Shown piece by piece: positions 35,167 to 45,200 of a stretch of 64,000 bases of DNA. Made by a program: the position numbers and the translations under genes. Every line of letters begins with the position of its first letter. The first letter of the stretch is position 1. Below the pieces are notes generated by a model that searched no databases, was not told the origin of the DNA, and was given only the letters and a program-made list of their open reading frames with translations. Origin of the DNA: Terfezia claveryi (taxonomy: Eukaryota > Ascomycota > Pezizomycetes > Pezizales > Pezizaceae); assembly GCA_015179025.1 (NCBI GenBank), contig WHUX01000018.1, positions 514,911 to 578,910 on the forward strand. Direction: 5' to 3'.

Positions 35167-37443
35167 TCAGTCGACTGGGCGAGGCTTCCTGAGGTATCGC
35201 TGGTGGAACAGGGTAACCAAATCCTGCATATTCTTCAAGTCCTCTATGGGTTGCTAAGTAGCCTCCTCATCCCTCAGCTATTTGACCTTATACTGCAAAT
35301 GCCTATATCTCTTCCGCGAGTCTAGTACCTCCTCAACCTCCCATTCCTCCTCACCTTCGATAACCACAGGAGGGGGTGGGAGGTTTTTCTGTCCTGGAAG
35401 AGGGTCCTCCACGGCAGGCTCGATCTCGGAGACATGGACAATCAGGTGGTGTTTGATGTCCTTGGGGAACCTCAGTTGATAGGTATGAGTGCCCACAGTG
35501 GCCAACACCTCGAATGGACCCAAGAACTTGTGGTCGAGTTTGTGAGATGGCCGCTCTGTCCGAAAGTGCTGGCTGGAGAGCCACACCTTGTCCCCTGGCT
35601 GGTATCTGGGGGCTGGCAGCTGGGATCCATCAGCATATTCAGCCTGCCTGGTTTGTGCATATCCCAACTCAGCCTTCAAGGTAGAGTGAAGCTCAGCAAT
35701 CTTCGTAGCAAACTTCTTGGCTGGGATATTCTCTCTGGCTTTGCGCAGAGGTACTAGGGAGTCTACGAACCGAAGGTGCCAGCTATAATTGGCCAGGAAT
35801 AGGGAGGTCTTCAAGGTCTCAGAGAAGTAGTGATTGGTAGAGAATTTGCAGGTGGCCAGCAATGAAACCTAGTTATTCTGCTGGTAATTGATGTATGCCC
35901 TTAGATATTGTTCCATGATGGCATTCATGCGTTCTGACTAGCCATCGGTCTGAGGGTGGTATGCCATAGACAAGTGTACTTCAATACCCAATAGCTCACA
36001 GAATGTTTTCCAGAAATCGGCAATGAACTGAGAGCCACGGTCTAAGACAATCGATGCTGGGAGGCTATGGTAATGGAAGACATTATTCAGGTAAAGGGAT
36101 GCCAATTCGGGTGCTGAGCAGGTGTCTCGACAGGGTATTAAATGCTTCATTTTCGTCAATCGATCCACTACCATCAAGATGGCATTGAATCCCGAGTCCT
36201 CTAGCAATCCGGTGACGAAGTCCATAGTCAGGTGTTGCCAAGGTTGTTCTGGGATTTCCAGGGGCTTCAGGGTACCATAAGGAGCATGGCGGGTAGGTTT
36301 GGCATGCTTGCAGACATGGCAATTCCATATGTACCGCTCCACCTCCTTCCATTGGTCAGACCATGTATATTGCCTAGAAAGTAACTCTAACGTCTTAGCT
36401 ACCTCAGGGTGACCTGCAGCCAAAGTGTCATAGTGCTCCTTGATTAGTCTTAAGTGTAGTTCACTATCTGTGGGTATATAGAGGCAGTCAAGGTGGTAAA
36501 GGAGACCATCCTGGGTTATGCACTTAGCGAGGGAAATCTTGGTATAGCAGCGCTGTCCAGATTGCACTGCAGCAATTATCTCTTTGGCCAGGGGGTCCTT
36601 CCCATATATCCCTTTCACCTGTTGTCAGAGGTCACTTCCAGCATCTGCATGGGCCTCGACATCCACAATATCAACCCCGACATCCCTAATATGAGCCTTA
36701 GCCTCAGTCTCAGCCTCAGCCTCAGCCTCAGCCAGAATGTTGGCAGCCAGGTCAAGATTTTCCGGCTTCAGTACCACCTGGTTCTGGTACTTTAGCCTTT
36801 CATCCCCTCCCTTAGGGAGATCTCCTGATCTCCTGGTTAGTGCATCTGGCTAACCCCCAGCTTTTCTAGGCCGATACTTGATCTTGAAGTTGAATCGAGA
36901 TAAGAACTCCGACCACCTAGCCTGCCGTCAGTTCAGCAGCTTAGTGGTGGTGAAGTACTCAAGGTTCTTATGATCGGATAGTACCTCGATGATCCTCTTG
37001 GCTGACTCTAGGTGTGGCCTCCATTCCTAGAATGCTCACACAATGGCCATTAACTCCTTATCATAGATTTCATAATTATACTCCGCCAGGGAGTGCTTTT
37101 TTAAGAAGTATGCCACTAGGTGGAGGATGCCATTATCATCGTTCTGGAACAGGATTCCTGCAGAGACATAGTCGGAGGCATCAGTTTCAATGACACACTC
37201 CTGTTCGGGGTTGAAATGGGCCAGGATCAGTGCTAAGCAGAAAGTTTCCTTGAGGTTCTAGAAGGCGGATTGGGCTTCTGGATTCTAGTGGAAGGCCCTT
37301 TTCGTCAGGTGTGAACCAGCTTCTACTTTCGTTTTCATCAGGGCCATCAGGGGTGCCGCAATCCTTAAGTATTCTAGGATAAATTGGCGGTAAAAGTTGG
37401 CAAATCCTAGGAAGGCTTACACATCCTTCAAATTGGCTGGGGT
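35167..37443 (-). pseudogene. C1 pol: RNase H end, integrase, chromodomain
   Basis: From right to left on the minus strand: RNase H with a partly broken active region, a run of Ala-Glu type codons near 36695-36735, the integrase zinc domain (EHYDTLAAGHPEVAKTLELL, NCHVCKHAKPTRHAPYG), the integrase core (MDFVTGLLEDSGFN, VLDRGSQFIADF, AYHPQTDG*SERMN), and a chromodomain (EEEWEVEEVLDSRKRYRHLQ). Stops are mostly TAG where the C2 copy has Gln, Trp or Gly codons. The second catalytic Asp context reads VLDRG and is kept, but the frame is broken many times. It ends at a TGA at 35167-35169. The upstream part resumes at 38582 after D1. Confidence 0.88.
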
Positions 37444-37451
37444 TTCCCACT

Positions 37452-38581
37452 TAGTGTGCGCATCGGCCCGAGTCGAGGCGAGTTTGCCAACTATTTTTCC
37501 TACTCGACACCGACTCGCGCCGATGGCAATCCATGAGAAGCCAACTCGAGCCGACTCGCCGGCTACTCGCGAGTACTCGCCAAGCCCTTTTGTTACGGGG
37601 AATAGGCTAGAAGCCTAGCTTTGCCGCCCATATATACATGAAATTCGTGCATTCGCGGCTTATATATATACATGGAATTCGTACATTCGCGGCTTATATA
37701 TATACATGGAGTTCGTGCATTGGCGGCTTATATATATACATGGAAATCATGCATTCGCGGGCTATATATATACATGGAATTCGTGCATTCGCGGCTTATA
37801 TATATACATGGAAATCATGCATTCGCGGCTTATATATATACATGGAGTTCGTGCATTCGCGGCTAGTATATATCGAATCCATGTATATATAGAGGCCGCG
37901 AATGCCAGATTTACATATATATATAGAGGCCGCGAATACACAATATAGAGGCCGTGGGTGCATGAATTCCATGAATATATGTAAGCCGCGAATGCACGAA
38001 TTTCATGTATATATATAAGCCGCGAATGCATGACTTCCATGTATATGTATAAGCCACGAATGCATGATTTCCATGTATATATAGAAGCCGCGAATGCCAG
38101 ATTTACATATATATATAGAGGCCGCGAATACACAATATAGAGGCCGTGCATGCATGAATTTCATGAATATATGTAAGCTGCGAATGCACGAATTTCATGT
38201 ATATAGATAAGCCGCGAATGCATGATTTCCATGTATATATATAAGCCACGAATGCACGAATTTCAGGTATACATGTATATATAAGCCGCGAATGCATGAC
38301 TTCCATGTATATGTACAAGCCGCGAATGCATGACTTCCATGTATATGTACAAGCCGCGAATGCATGATTTCCAGGTATATATGAGCGGTGAAGGTAGGCT
38401 TCCAGCCTATTCTGCGGAACAAAAAGGCTTGGCGAGTACTCGTCGGCTACTCGGCGCTGGCCCGAGTTTTCCAGAGAATTGTGTCGCCAACTCGCCGAGT
38501 TGGAGGGTTGGGCAAAACTCGGCCGTCGGCGCGAGTCTTGGCGAGTCGGCGCGGGGAAAACTCGCCTCGGTACGCACGCTA
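37452..38581. mobile_element. hAT-like non-autonomous element D1 built of inverted 34-bp minisatellites
   Basis: The 8-bp duplication ttcccact flanks it (37444-37451 and 38582-38589), the target-site length of hAT elements. Termini are inverted: tagtgtgcgca at left and the complement of tagcgtgcgta at right. GC-rich ends rich in cgagtc and gagtactcg enclose a long AT-rich minisatellite first in one, then in the other orientation. No transposase is present. It sits in the RT/RNase H region of C1, and C1 pol reads on across it after removing one duplication. A second copy, D2, is at 45350-46202. Confidence 0.88.
37632..38380. repeat. 34-bp minisatellite, inverted halves (in D1)
   Basis: The unit is about 34 bp, beginning ggcttatatatatacatg and ending cattcgc. 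About seven units run forward (37632-37866) and about ten run as the reverse complement (about 37965-38375), separated by variant units with 'gaggccgcgaat'. The halves could fold into one very large hairpin. Open frames seen here on both strands are by-products of the repeat. Confidence 0.9.
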
Positions 38582-39514
38582 TTCCCACTCTTGGATTGTA
38601 GCAACTTTGGCAGGGTCTATCCTAATACCTTCTGTGGTTATGATCAAGCCCAGGTACTTCACTTCTTAGACGTGGAATTCGCATTTTTCAGGTTTAAGGT
38701 ATAGCTCAGCCTGCTCCAGCTTCTTCAAGACTTGCCTGACATGGATTTTGTGCTCTGCCAGAGTATCTGAATAGATCAAGATATCGTTGAGGTAAGCTGT
38801 GCAGAACACATCCAGGAAGTCTCGCAGAGTGTCATTAATAAAGTGTTGGAAAGAGGCTGGGGCATTGGTTAAGCCGAAGGGCATGATGTTGTACTTGAAG
38901 TGGCCGTAACGTGTCCGGAAGGCAGTTTTCCACTCCTCCCCCTCAGCGATCTATACCAGATTGTACGCCCCTCTCAAGTCCAATTTGGTGAACCATTTTG
39001 CCTTGGAAAGCCTGGCTAATATCTCCTGAATTAGAGGTAGGGGGTACCTGTTTTTGACTGTTATCTCGTTTAGGCCCCGGTAATCGACACACAACTGGAG
39101 AGAGCCGTCCGATTTCTTTACGAACAGCACCGAGGTACCTGCTGGTGAGGAGCTATGGCGAATGAAGCTCTTGTTAAGGTTTTCCTCCAAGTATTTCTTC
39201 AAAGCTTCCAGCTCTAACTAGGACATTCCATAGGGGGGCCCATAGGAGGGGGTCTTACCCTGTATCAGCGAAATAGTATAGTCATATGGCTAGTGGGGTG
39301 CGAGCTTTTCTGCGGCCTTCTCCAAGAACAGGTTGATGAATTCGTGGTATTTGTCTGGGACTATGGACTTCCACTCCTCCTTAGACCTCGTCTTGTTAAT
39401 CTCTAGGTTCACCTCATGTATGGACAGGGCGTGAGCCTTCAGCTTGTGCCTCCTAGTGAGGTAAGCGAAAGCCCCTGCTCCGATAAAGCTAACATTCAGA
39501 GGTTTTGTAGGCGG
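38582..39514 (-). pseudogene. C1 pol: reverse transcriptase part
   Basis: Minus strand: [77 protein letters not shown] and [15 protein letters not shown] are all clear RT motifs. The catalytic YLDD reads YLND (near 38790), a single G-to-A change that would kill the polymerase. Several TAG stops occur (for example before IAEGEEW and before EVKYLG). It is bounded on the left by D1 and on the right by C2. Confidence 0.9.
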
Positions 39515-40069
39515 TGTAACGGGGGCTCAGGGGACAAGGCGACCAAGGGGTACGCCGGGGCGAGGACAGGAACAAGGTGAGACACACGTAGGAGCGCTAC
39601 GTGTGTGATCAGGGGAAAGGCTAGGGGCAAGGCAAGGGCAGGGCTAGGGTAACACACACACACATACGTAGGAACGCTACGTGTGTGACTGGGGAAGGCT
39701 GGGACGGGGGACAAGGGCAAGAGGCACGAGACACGCGGAAGCGGTTGCCGCGTGTGTCGGAGGGAGGCAGCTGTGCTGCAGAGTAGTTCACGAGACAAGG
39801 GGGGGGTGCACAAGGGAGGTGCACAAGCGCTGGGAGAGGCAAGGTCCTGTATTGGATATACAAGATGTTGGATGGGGATCCAACGAGAGGGCGGAGAGAG
39901 CAAGCTATATATACAGGCTTCCTTCCTGGCCAAGGCCACTGGAAGGAATAAGGTTCCGAGACCCCTTATCTCGGGAACAAAGATAACAACGATATCAATC
40001 AACAATAAAGAGAGTCGGACAGAATCCTGTCCGACTCTCAAACCTGGCTAGGAAAGGACGGTTGTGACA
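39515..40069 (-). repeat. 3' LTR of C2
   Basis: On the plus strand it starts tgtaacgggggctcagg and ends ggacggttgtgaca. It contains two cacacgtag...ctacgtgtg palindromes (about 39584-39614 and 39655-39692), a TATA-like ctatatatacagg at about 39903 (usable in coding orientation) and the hairpin at 40010-40039. The purine tract taaaggggggatag lies just upstream in coding orientation. Confidence 0.93.
40010..40039. promoter_or_regulatory. Perfect 30-bp LTR hairpin in C2
   Basis: gagagtcggacag pairs exactly with ctgtccgactctc around aatc. The same structure is in the right LTR at 46594-46623. It lies about 30 bp inside the LTR start in coding orientation. Related gagagtcg...cgactctc hairpins occur in LTR F (58151-58440) and upstream of gag G (62104-62133, 62309-62338). 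Confidence 0.7.
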
Positions 40070-40252
40070 CTATCCCCCCTTTAGGCTCGGAGCTCCAGCG
40101 ACTAGGAGGCCTGGGCACGATAACCGGCAAAATCAACACAGGAAACAACAACAACAAGGTAAGGACAAAAACCCCAACTCCGAACAACTTGACAACAACA
40201 GAAACAACAATCATAACTCCAACTCCAAATCAACGAAGACAAGACAAAAATA

Positions 40253-43200
40253 TCATTCAGCTGGGTGAGGCTTGAGAGGGTAACGCTGGTGGAATAGGGT
40301 GACCAGGTCAGGGGCGTTTTCCAGATTCTCTGCTGGTTGCCAGGTGATCTCCTCGTCCCCTAGCCACTTAACCTTGTACTGCAGATGCCCGTACCTCTTC
40401 CGTGAGTCCAGCACTTCCTCTACCTCCCATTCCTCTTCCCCTTCGATAACCACTGGAGGGGGTGGGGGGTGTTTCTGTCCTGGGAGGGGGTCATCCGCAG
40501 CGGGCTCGATCTCGGAGACATGAACAACCGGGTGCCGTTTGATATCTTTGGGAAACCTCAATCGATAGGCGTGAGTTCCCACAGCTGCCAATACCTCAAA
40601 GGGTCCCAGGAATTTATGATCCAGCTTGCGGGAGGGGCGTTCTGTTCGGATGTGCCGGCTGGAAAGCCACACCTTGTCTCCTGGCTGATATCTGGGGGCT
40701 GGCAACTGTGATCCATTGGCATACTCAGCTTGCCTGGCTTGAGCATATACCAGTTCGGCTCTTAGGGTGGAGTGCAGCTCAGCAATCTCTATGGCGAACT
40801 CCTTAGCTGGGGTGTTCTCCCTAGCCTTGTGCAGGGGTGCTAGGGAGTCCACGAAACGAGGGTGCCAGCCATAATTGGCCAGGAACGGGGAGGTTTTCAG
40901 AGTCTCCGAGAAATGGTTGTTAGCGGCGAACTCACAGGTTGCCAGCAGCGAAACCCAGTTGTTTTGCTGGTAATTGACGTATGCTCTCAGGTACTGCTCC
41001 ATGATCGCATTCATTCGCTCGGACTGATCATCTGTTTGGGGGTGATACGCCGTGGAGAGGTGTATGTTGATTCCCAGAAGCTCGCAGAATACCTTCCAGA
41101 AGTCCGAGACGAATTGGGGGCCGCGGTCCGAGACGACTGACTTGGGGAGACCATGGTAGCGGAATATATGGTTGAGGTAGAGGCCGGCGAGGTCCCGGGC
41201 CGAACAGGTATCATGGCAAGGTATAACATGCCTCATTTTGGTCAATCGGTCTACTACCATAAGGATAGCATTAAACCCTGAATCCTCCGGCAACCCAGTA
41301 ACAAAGTCCATGGTTAGGTGTTGCCAAGGTTGGTCTGGGATCTCCAAGGGCTTTAGGGTCCCATAAGGAGTATGACGGGTAGGCTTAGCACGCTTGCAAA
41401 CATGGCAGTTCCGCAAGTACCTTTCCACGTCCTTCCGTTGGTTAATCCACGTGTATTGCCTATTCAAGAGCTCTAATGTCTTAGCCACTCCAGGGTGCCC
41501 AGCGGCCAGGGTGTCGTGGTGTTCCTTGATCAATCGAAGGCGCAGCTCTCCTTCCGGCACATACAGCCATTCGAGGTGGTAGAGGAGGCCTTCCTGGACG
41601 GTACACTCGGCTAGGGAGATCTTGGGGTGGCGGCGCTGGCCAGAATCCACTGCGGTGATAATTTCCTTGGCCAGGGGGTCGTCCATATATGCCTGTCTCA
41701 CTAGTTGTCGGAGGTCAGCCTCAGCCTCAGCTTCCGCATCAGCCTCAGCCTCTGCTTCCGCTTCCGCATCAGCCTCAGCCTCAGCTTCAGCAAGGACATT
41801 GGCCGCCAGGTCAAGGTTTTCGGGCTTCAATACCACCTGATTTTGGTATTTTAGCCTTTCATCCCCCCCTTTAGGGAGATCTCCTGATCTCCGAGTTAAT
41901 GCATCGGGCTTGCCCCCAGCCTTTCCTGGCCGGTATCTGATCTTGAAGTTGAACCGAGATAAGAACTCCAACCACCTACCTTGCCTTCGGTTAAGCAGCT
42001 TGGTGGTTGTAAAATACTCAAGGTTTTTGTGGTCAGATAATACCTCGATGATCCCCTTGGCTGACTCCAGATGTAGCCTCCATTCTTCGAACGCTCGCAC
42101 GATGGCTATCAGTTCTTTGTCATAGATCTCGTAATTGCACTCAGCCGGGGAGTGTTTTTTCGAGAAGTAGGCTATGGGGTAGAGGATCCCGTTGACATAC
42201 TGAGACAAGATCCCCGCGGAGACATAGTCGGAGGCGTCAGTTTCCACGATACATTCGCTGTCTGGGTCAAAGTGGGCCAGGATTGGTGCTGAGCAGAAGG
42301 CTTCCTTGAGGTTCTGGAAGGCGGATTGGGCTTCTGGACTCCAGTGGAATCGCCAGTCTTTTTTGGTCAGGGCGGTGAGGGGGGCTATGATCTTCGAATA
42401 ACTCAGGATAAAACGCTGGTAAAAGTTGGCGAACCCTAGGAATGCCTGGATATCCTTGAGATTCGCTAGGATTTGCCATTCCTGGACAGCGGTAACTTTG
42501 GCAGGGTCCATCCTGATGCCCTCCGTAGTGATGATTAACCCCAGATACTTGACCTCTTGCACATGAAACTCGCATTTCTCGGGCTTAAGGTACAATCCGG
42601 CTTGCTCCAGCTTCTCCAACACTTGACGAACATGGATTTTGTGCTCTGCCAGGGTATCCGAATAGATCAGGATATCGTCAAGGTAGGCTGTGCAGAACAC
42701 ATCCAGAAAGTCTCGCAGGGTGTCATTAATAAAGTGCTGGAAAGAGGCCGGGGCGTTAGTCAACCCAAAAGGCATAACATTATACTCAAAATGGCCATAA
42801 CGAGTTCGAAAGGCAGTTTTCCACTCCTCCCCCTCGGCGATCCGTACCAGGTTGTATGCCCCTCTTAAATCCAGTTTGGTGAACCACTTGGCCTTGGAGA
42901 GCCTGGCTAATGTCTCCTGGATTAGGGGTAGGGGGTACCTGTTTTTGACCGTTATTTCGTTCAGGACACGATAATCAACACACAACCGAAGGGAGCTGTC
43001 CGATTTCTTCACGAACAGCACCGGGGCACCCACTGGTGAGGAGCTGTGGTGAATGAAGCTCTTGTTGAGGTTTTCTTCCAAGTATTTCTTCAGGGCTTCC
43101 AGCTCAACTCGGGACATTCCATAGAGAGGCCTATAGGGGGGGGTTTTACCTTCTACCAGCGGGAATGTGTGGTCGTATGGTCGGTGTGGTGCGAGTTTCT

Positions 43201-43975
43201 CTGCGGCCTTTTCCGAGAACAGATCAATGAACTCGTGATATTCATCCAGGACCATAGCCTTCCACTCCTCCTTAGGCCGCATCTTGTTGATTTCCAGGTT
43301 AACCTCGTGTATAAATAAGGCATAAGCCTTTAGCTTGTGCCTCCTGGTGAGGTAAGCGAAAGCCCCTGCCCCGATAAAGCTAACGTTCAGGGGTTTTGGG
43401 GTCGCTAGGGGAACAGGGGGGATAGGGGTAACCGGGGAGTAGACAGCATTGATGTGCGAGGGCTGGTGTACCACCTGGGCTGGGTGGATTATCGGGGGTG
43501 GTAATGCGCATAGCCCCGTGACGGTGATTTTTAGACCTCCACAGTTTTTTCTGCAATAATGGCTATTGAATTGCAAGGTGTACGAGCCGAAGCTGACTGA
43601 CACATCGTGCATTCTGAGCCAGGGGATCCCAAGCACAATTGGATATTTTAGTTTAGTCACAAACATTGGGAGGTCTTCCGAATTGTCTCCAATGGCACTG
43701 GGCAGACACGCGAGGTCAGTAATAGCCCCAGAAGAGATGGGGCGGCCATCAATGACGTCGAGAAGGCGGGGGGTTTTTAACTTCGAGGTTGGTATGGAAT
43801 TTTTACTGACGAAGGCCTGATCAATGAATGCAATTCCCGAAGCACCACAATCGATGAGAGCTGATGTTACCACTGTTTTACCATTGAATTTAACAGTTAT
43901 TGGTACTACAAAATGCTCGCCAAACAAGCGAGATTCATCAACAGACATAGGTGCAGGCAAAGAAAACGCAGACAA
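40253..43975 (-). CDS. pol: C2 pol polyprotein: protease, RT, RNase H, integrase, chromodomain
   Basis: An open frame of about 1240 residues. Retropepsin: IDCGASG with Asp42, and IVLGIPWLRMHD near 113-124. RT about 290-540: [20 protein letters not shown] and catalytic YLDD at 431-434. RNase H about 570-700: [27 protein letters not shown]. An Ala-Glu/Asp repeat links to integrase at 729-753. Integrase: zinc domain HHDTLAAGHPG with NCHVCKRAK, and DDE at D890, D950 and E986. A C-terminal chromodomain (EEEWEVEEVLDSRKRY, YKVKWLGDEEITWQP) probably guides insertion. The frame opens just after a TAG near 44006, and the first ATG is codon 10 (43948). The frame differs from gag and does not overlap it, so pol needs recoding, reinitiation or its own start. 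All catalytic residues are present. Confidence 0.95.
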   Translation of the reverse strand: MSAFSLPAPMSVDESRLFGEHFVVPITVKFNGKTVVTSALIDCGASGIAFIDQAFVSKNSIPTSKLKTPRLLDVIDGRPISSGAITDLACLPSAIGDNSEDLPMFVTKLKYPIVLGIPWLRMHDVSVSFGSYTLQFNSHYCRKNCGGLKITVTGLCALPPPIIHPAQVVHQPSHINAVYSPVTPIPPVPLATPKPLNVSFIGAGAFAYLTRRHKLKAYALFIHEVNLEINKMRPKEEWKAMVLDEYHEFIDLFSEKAAEKLAPHRPYDHTFPLVEGKTPPYRPLYGMSRVELEALKKYLEENLNKSFIHHSSSPVGAPVLFVKKSDSSLRLCVDYRVLNEITVKNRYPLPLIQETLARLSKAKWFTKLDLRGAYNLVRIAEGEEWKTAFRTRYGHFEYNVMPFGLTNAPASFQHFINDTLRDFLDVFCTAYLDDILIYSDTLAEHKIHVRQVLEKLEQAGLYLKPEKCEFHVQEVKYLGLIITTEGIRMDPAKVTAVQEWQILANLKDIQAFLGFANFYQRFILSYSKIIAPLTALTKKDWRFHWSPEAQSAFQNLKEAFCSAPILAHFDPDSECIVETDASDYVSAGILSQYVNGILYPIAYFSKKHSPAECNYEIYDKELIAIVRAFEEWRLHLESAKGIIEVLSDHKNLEYFTTTKLLNRRQGRWLEFLSRFNFKIRYRPGKAGGKPDALTRRSGDLPKGGDERLKYQNQVVLKPENLDLAANVLAEAEAEADAEAEAEAEADAEAEAEADLRQLVRQAYMDDPLAKEIITAVDSGQRRHPKISLAECTVQEGLLYHLEWLYVPEGELRLRLIKEHHDTLAAGHPGVAKTLELLNRQYTWINQRKDVERYLRNCHVCKRAKPTRHTPYGTLKPLEIPDQPWQHLTMDFVTGLPEDSGFNAILMVVDRLTKMRHVIPCHDTCSARDLAGLYLNHIFRYHGLPKSVVSDRGPQFVSDFWKVFCELLGINIHLSTAYHPQTDDQSERMNAIMEQYLRAYVNYQQNNWVSLLATCEFAANNHFSETLKTSPFLANYGWHPRFVDSLAPLHKARENTPAKEFAIEIAELHSTLRAELVYAQARQAEYANGSQLPAPRYQPGDKVWLSSRHIRTERPSRKLDHKFLGPFEVLAAVGTHAYRLRFPKDIKRHPVVHVSEIEPAADDPLPGQKHPPPPPVVIEGEEEWEVEEVLDSRKRYGHLQYKVKWLGDEEITWQPAENLENAPDLVTLFHQRYPLKPHPAE
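41718..41795 (-). repeat. Coding hexanucleotide repeat (Ala-Glu/Asp) in C2 pol
   Basis: Repeats of gcctca, gcttcc and gcatca on the plus strand encode alternating Ala-Glu and Ala-Asp between RNase H and integrase. The C1 copy (36640-36740) has a shorter, partly broken version, so the tract varies in length within the family. It probably forms an acidic, flexible or helical linker. Confidence 0.85.
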
Positions 43976-43994
43976 AGATAAATGGCCCTGGCAG

Positions 43995-44028
43995 GTCCCT
44001 TGCTAGTGTCAGTAACTAGGCAAGGGAC
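43995..44028 (-). promoter_or_regulatory. Conserved hairpin holding the gag stop codon (C2)
   Basis: gtcccttgctagt (43995-44007) pairs with actaggcaagggac (44015-44028) with one bulged base and a 7-base loop. The gag TAG stop lies in the stem, and a second TAG (pol frame) lies in the other arm. The same structure, with identical sequence, is at 47279-47312 in C1, although the neighbouring DNA has diverged. It is a candidate recoding or reinitiation signal between gag and pol. Confidence 0.55.
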
Positions 44029-45200
44029 TGGGCTTTTCCCGACTCATCAACCTCCTCAATCCTGGGCACTGGGGTATCGGAGATAGCGTGGATGGCGAGG
44101 GAGCGATTCTTTCGAAGGGGGCAAGCCACAATGAAGTGGTCGGCCTTCCCACAGGCTATGTATAGCCCATTATTCCGGCAGCGTTCCCTCTCTTCTTGGG
44201 TCAGGCGGGGTCTGCCTGATGATAAATCCATGGGGGTAGGTCCTCCTGCCACCAATGATGGGTGTGCTGGTTGATTGGCGGGGGCAGAGGCCTGAGCTGC
44301 TTTGGTGGCATGGTGTTGTTGAGGCTGAGGCTGTGGGAGACGGAGTGCTGGCCTGTACGTGAGGCGGTTGCGGAGCCGGGACATCCGCTGTTCTACTCGG
44401 GAAGCCTGGTCAATGAATTCGTCAAGGGTTTTGGCTTCCGGGAGGCTGACCATGGCCTGCTGGATTTTGTCACTTAGCCCTTCCTGGAATTGCTCCAGTT
44501 TGGACTGGTCATTCCATTGGACCTCCACCGCCAATCTCGAGAATTCTGCCACATAAGTGGACAGATCGGTGTTTTTCTGCCTGAGGGCTCGGAGGGCTCT
44601 ACTGGCAGTGCCAACGGCATCGGGGTCCCCGAACGCCCTATCTAGGACTGTGAAAAGGGCCGAGATATCGTCAAGCTTGATCCCGGTTTCGAGGACATAT
44701 GGCTGGATCTGGTCACAAGCTTTCCCCTCCAGCAAGGCAAAAACGTATGCCAGTCGATGTTGTTCTGACGGGAATCTAGCAGAATCCCCGTTCAGCTTGA
44801 GATTGACAGCATTTTTCCAGGCTCGTAGGCGAACCCGGTCCCCATTGAACTTGGGGGGTATTGGAATGCTTTCGGTCTTATTGCTACTGGCTGCCGTTGG
44901 TATTGCAAGGTTCCTTAGAGCGCGGCTGAGGTTTTGGACCGTAGTCCATTCGCTGGCCAGGGCAAGGTTCAGATGGTCGAGATCGGTCTGGAGGACCGTG
45001 ATCTCTTCGTCGGCGGATCTCAATTTTTGTTCAGCCACGGCCAGGCTGTTGCCGAGTTCGGCCCCGATGGCATCCATGGCCTCGAAGATGTCGATGATTT
45101 CTCGATGGTAGGCATTCAACTCGTTCAAGCCTGAGGGTATGGGAGAGCTCCTCCAGGTTTGAAACCTGACAGCGGGTGGTGGGAGAGCTGCTCCTGACAT
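44016..45200 (-). CDS. gag: C2 gag (capsid-nucleocapsid)
   Basis: Intact frame of 394 residues. A coiled-coil-prone N-terminus (about 35-95: EAMDAIGAELGNSLAVAEQK and on) precedes a retrotransposon gag domain (about 110-270: PPKFNGDRVRLRAWKNAVNL, LSTYVAEFSRLAVEVQWNDQ, QFQEGLSDKIQQAM). A Pro/Gln/Ala linker follows, then one zinc knuckle. The knuckle reads YIACGKADHFIVAC: the first Cys of CX2CX4HX4C is Tyr, explained by one G-to-A change, whereas C1 keeps Cys there (and has lost the second). Gag assembles the particle and packages RNA. The loss of a zinc ligand is the only visible defect. The start ATG is placed just after the 5' LTR leader, and C1 has ATA at the same site. Confidence 0.93.
   Translation of the reverse strand: MSGAALPPPAVRFQTWRSSPIPSGLNELNAYHREIIDIFEAMDAIGAELGNSLAVAEQKLRSADEEITVLQTDLDHLNLALASEWTTVQNLSRALRNLAIPTAASSNKTESIPIPPKFNGDRVRLRAWKNAVNLKLNGDSARFPSEQHRLAYVFALLEGKACDQIQPYVLETGIKLDDISALFTVLDRAFGDPDAVGTASRALRALRQKNTDLSTYVAEFSRLAVEVQWNDQSKLEQFQEGLSDKIQQAMVSLPEAKTLDEFIDQASRVEQRMSRLRNRLTYRPALRLPQPQPQQHHATKAAQASAPANQPAHPSLVAGGPTPMDLSSGRPRLTQEERERCRNNGLYIACGKADHFIVACPLRKNRSLAIHAISDTPVPRIEEVDESGKAQSLA

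Noticed and set aside
37638..38151. Several overlapping open frames encoding periodic peptides such as IHGNHAFAAYIYTW on both strands (also at 45508-46005)
   Set aside because: They are by-products of the 34-bp minisatellite, which is open in several frames because its unit lacks stops. Nothing suggests translation.
37632..38380. CRISPR-like regular array
   Set aside because: The units are contiguous with no unique spacers, the genome is eukaryotic, and the array is part of a hAT-like element.
41622..41840. Ser-Ala repeat open frame on the plus strand
   Set aside because: It is antisense to the Ala-Glu tract of C2 pol.
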